In this document: positions 8,280 through 10,010 of the stretch, in pieces
How positions within the stretch are numbered: position 1 is the stretch's first letter
How the letters are laid out: each line of letters starts with the position of its first letter
Assembly (NCBI GenBank): GCA_000697335.1
Contig: JNEM01011232.1
Span: forward strand, 1 to 10,010
Origin: Conidiobolus incongruus B7586
Lineage: Eukaryota > Entomophthoromycota > Entomophthoromycetes > Entomophthorales > Conidiobolaceae
Length of the DNA: 10,010 nt
Direction of reading: 5' to 3'
Notes under the pieces: generated by a model
Told to the model about the DNA's origin: nothing
What the model saw: only the letters and a program-made list of their open reading frames with translations
Databases searched by the model: none
Translations under genes and position numbers: made by a program

Positions 8280-8640
8280 ATGGCAGATAATTTGGGATCA
8301 ACAAATGATGATGTTGGACTTTTTTTGTGATCAGGATTTATAATTAAAAATGATAAAAGGTAAAGGGTAAGTCTATGTTTTTTTCTATGCTTGATTCCCC
8401 CCAAAGGTCCCCCTTCCATTTTATCGATAAAGGTGTAATCAAGTAATGACAGATAACTTAGTGATTATGGGATAAGTTGAGATTGTTTGATTAGATGATA
8501 ATAATGTAAGTGGTTGGTAATATTGCCAACAGATAAAATGTTTTAAAAGAGGGTTGATATTGACTCTTTTATTTACGTTCTATATCAGTCTTTTGTAAAC
8601 AAAATTTATTGAGCTCTGTATTGATACATAAGCTCTGCTA
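8280..8640. other. G+C-richer island of unknown content
   Basis: Composition shifts noticeably, with C-runs at about 8396-8413 (two C tracts around AAAGGT). On the plus strand an ATG at 8280 opens a 16-codon peptide, MADNLGSTNDDVGLFL, ending at 8328-8330. On the minus strand one frame reads from about 8637 to 8343 with few stops and includes TFYLLAILPTTYIIII and KWKGDLWGESSIEKNIDLPF. The minus strand also has an acceptor-like TACTTGCAG near 8650. These hints could mark a decayed or small spliced gene, or a regulatory or RNA element. I recognise no family and cannot choose the strand. Confidence 0.25.
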
Positions 8641-10010
8641 ATATCTGCAAGTATTATTATTGTAAAACTAAGTTAGAGTAAATAATAAGAGATGGATACA
8701 AAAGTAAATCAAATAGTTTAATGGAGGATTAGTTCATAATAATTAATCTGGATAAATATTTATATTTGGAAAAAAAGAAGTAATAATAATATTATACTCA
8801 AGAATAGTAAAGTTTAGCTACTTTATAAAATAACAAATCATAATATTATATATATTATGAATTTCATAAATATTGAATATTGTTATTTTTTTAATTTAGA
8901 TATGTTTCAAAATTATTTAATTATTAAAAAATTGAATTATTTTGATGATATCAGAACAATAAATATCAATACCATGAATCAAAAATATTTTTGAAATCTT
9001 GGTAATAATACTCTTATATTTAGTTAATAGAAACACTCTGTTGAAAACCATAGTTCAATACTTATCTTTATTTACTTATAAATTACTATAATTTGTTAAT
9101 AATGAAATTAATTATTAGTAAAGTATTTTTGTTTTTTAATATTCATTTGCTCTTAATATTTTTAGATTAATAATATCAACTTTTTAATTATTATTCAAAT
9201 AATATAAATACTCAGAACTAATATATCAATAGATTCCAAAATATAAGGAAACATAACTACTTTAATCTTATAATTAACTAAGGCTAATATTGGTTAAAAT
9301 AATTTTAAATATATAAAATATACTTTTTTAATTAATTAAATTAATAATTTTAATTTAATATGTATATTTTATAATAGAATTATTAATATGAATAAATTTT
9401 ATTAATATAATCTCAACATTGCTATTAAGATTAAATTTTGAAAAATCCAAGGACTAGGCTTTAATAAATAAAAAAAATTAACTATAGAATTATTATTTAT
9501 TAGATTATAGATAAAACTCCATAATCTTTAATTTTTAATAATAAAAATTATAACAATCATGTAAGTTTTGTTGATATTAATATTTTAATTTAATTTAATA
9601 AAATATTTTCTAAATTTAAATAATTTATGATATATTAAATTAAATTACATAATCATTTTAGATTTTTTATTCAAAAACAATATTAATATAATTTATGTAT
9701 TAATTTATAAAAATGAGTTATAAAATCAGAACTATTAATATCCTATTTATAACTTGAATATATATTTAGTTAAATTCATTTAAATTAGGTTATTTAGTTA
9801 AAAAATATATTAACTAATAAAAATAAATAATATAATTATAATTATATATATCCTTATTAATAACCTTATAAAATTTAATTTAATCAACTTAAATCAAATT
9901 ATATTATAAACCTATATTATTAATTTTAAACAAAATATATTTGTTTAATTTATATTAATTTTTAATTGATATATTAAATTTCCAAGCTTATTTAAAATAA
10001 AATATAAAAT
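8641..10010. other. AT-rich intergenic DNA
   Basis: This end of the window is very AT-rich, with frequent stops in every frame I read. I see no gene, RNA, tandem array or mobile element in it. Confidence 0.5.

Noticed and set aside
1-10010. tRNA, CRISPR, LTR or DNA transposon features
   Set aside because: I looked for tRNA T-arm motifs, regularly spaced repeats, terminal repeats and transposase or polymerase motifs and saw none that hold up.

Overview
The window is very AT-rich nuclear DNA that most likely comes from an early-diverging (zygomycete-grade) fungus. I base this on three things. A eukaryotic microsomal-type cytochrome P450 has clear fungal character. A decayed glutathione transferase of the fungal Ure2p/bacterial YfcG-like subfamily lies nearby. 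The base composition, with gene islands visibly richer in G and C than their surroundings, resembles genomes such as Conidiobolus (Entomophthoromycotina). The genus is an inference from composition and gene style and has not been confirmed.

Only one intact gene is supported: an intronless 490-residue cytochrome P450 on the minus strand (3283-4755). It has a TATA-like box, a short 5' leader made largely of an ATTG/CAAT tetranucleotide microsatellite, and a poly(A) signal just past the stop. All P450 signature motifs are present.

Around it lie remnants of other genes. At 1016-1702 (minus) there is a clearly recognisable but badly broken glutathione S-transferase. At about 2860-3134 (plus) there is a shorter remnant that reads like a saccharopine-dehydrogenase-like oxidoreductase. 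At 6042-6266 (plus) an exon-intron-exon pattern encodes what looks like a split secretion signal. It is followed at about 6430-6780 by a G+C-richer block with several small perfect hairpins, which could be later exons of a decayed gene or a structured RNA. A second G+C-richer block at 8280-8640 has no recognised content. Weaker low-stop stretches occur at 673-870 (plus), 2261-2521 (plus) and 5530-5940 (minus).

The rest is AT-rich intergenic DNA (1-1000, 1802-2260, 4850-5530, 6820-8270, 8641-10010) in which I see only simple repeats and palindromes. There is no CRISPR array, no recognisable tRNA or rRNA, and no recognised transposon or viral element. The overall picture is one living P450 gene amid decayed metabolic or detoxification genes. 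A functional link between the P450 and the dead GST and dehydrogenase is possible but unproven.
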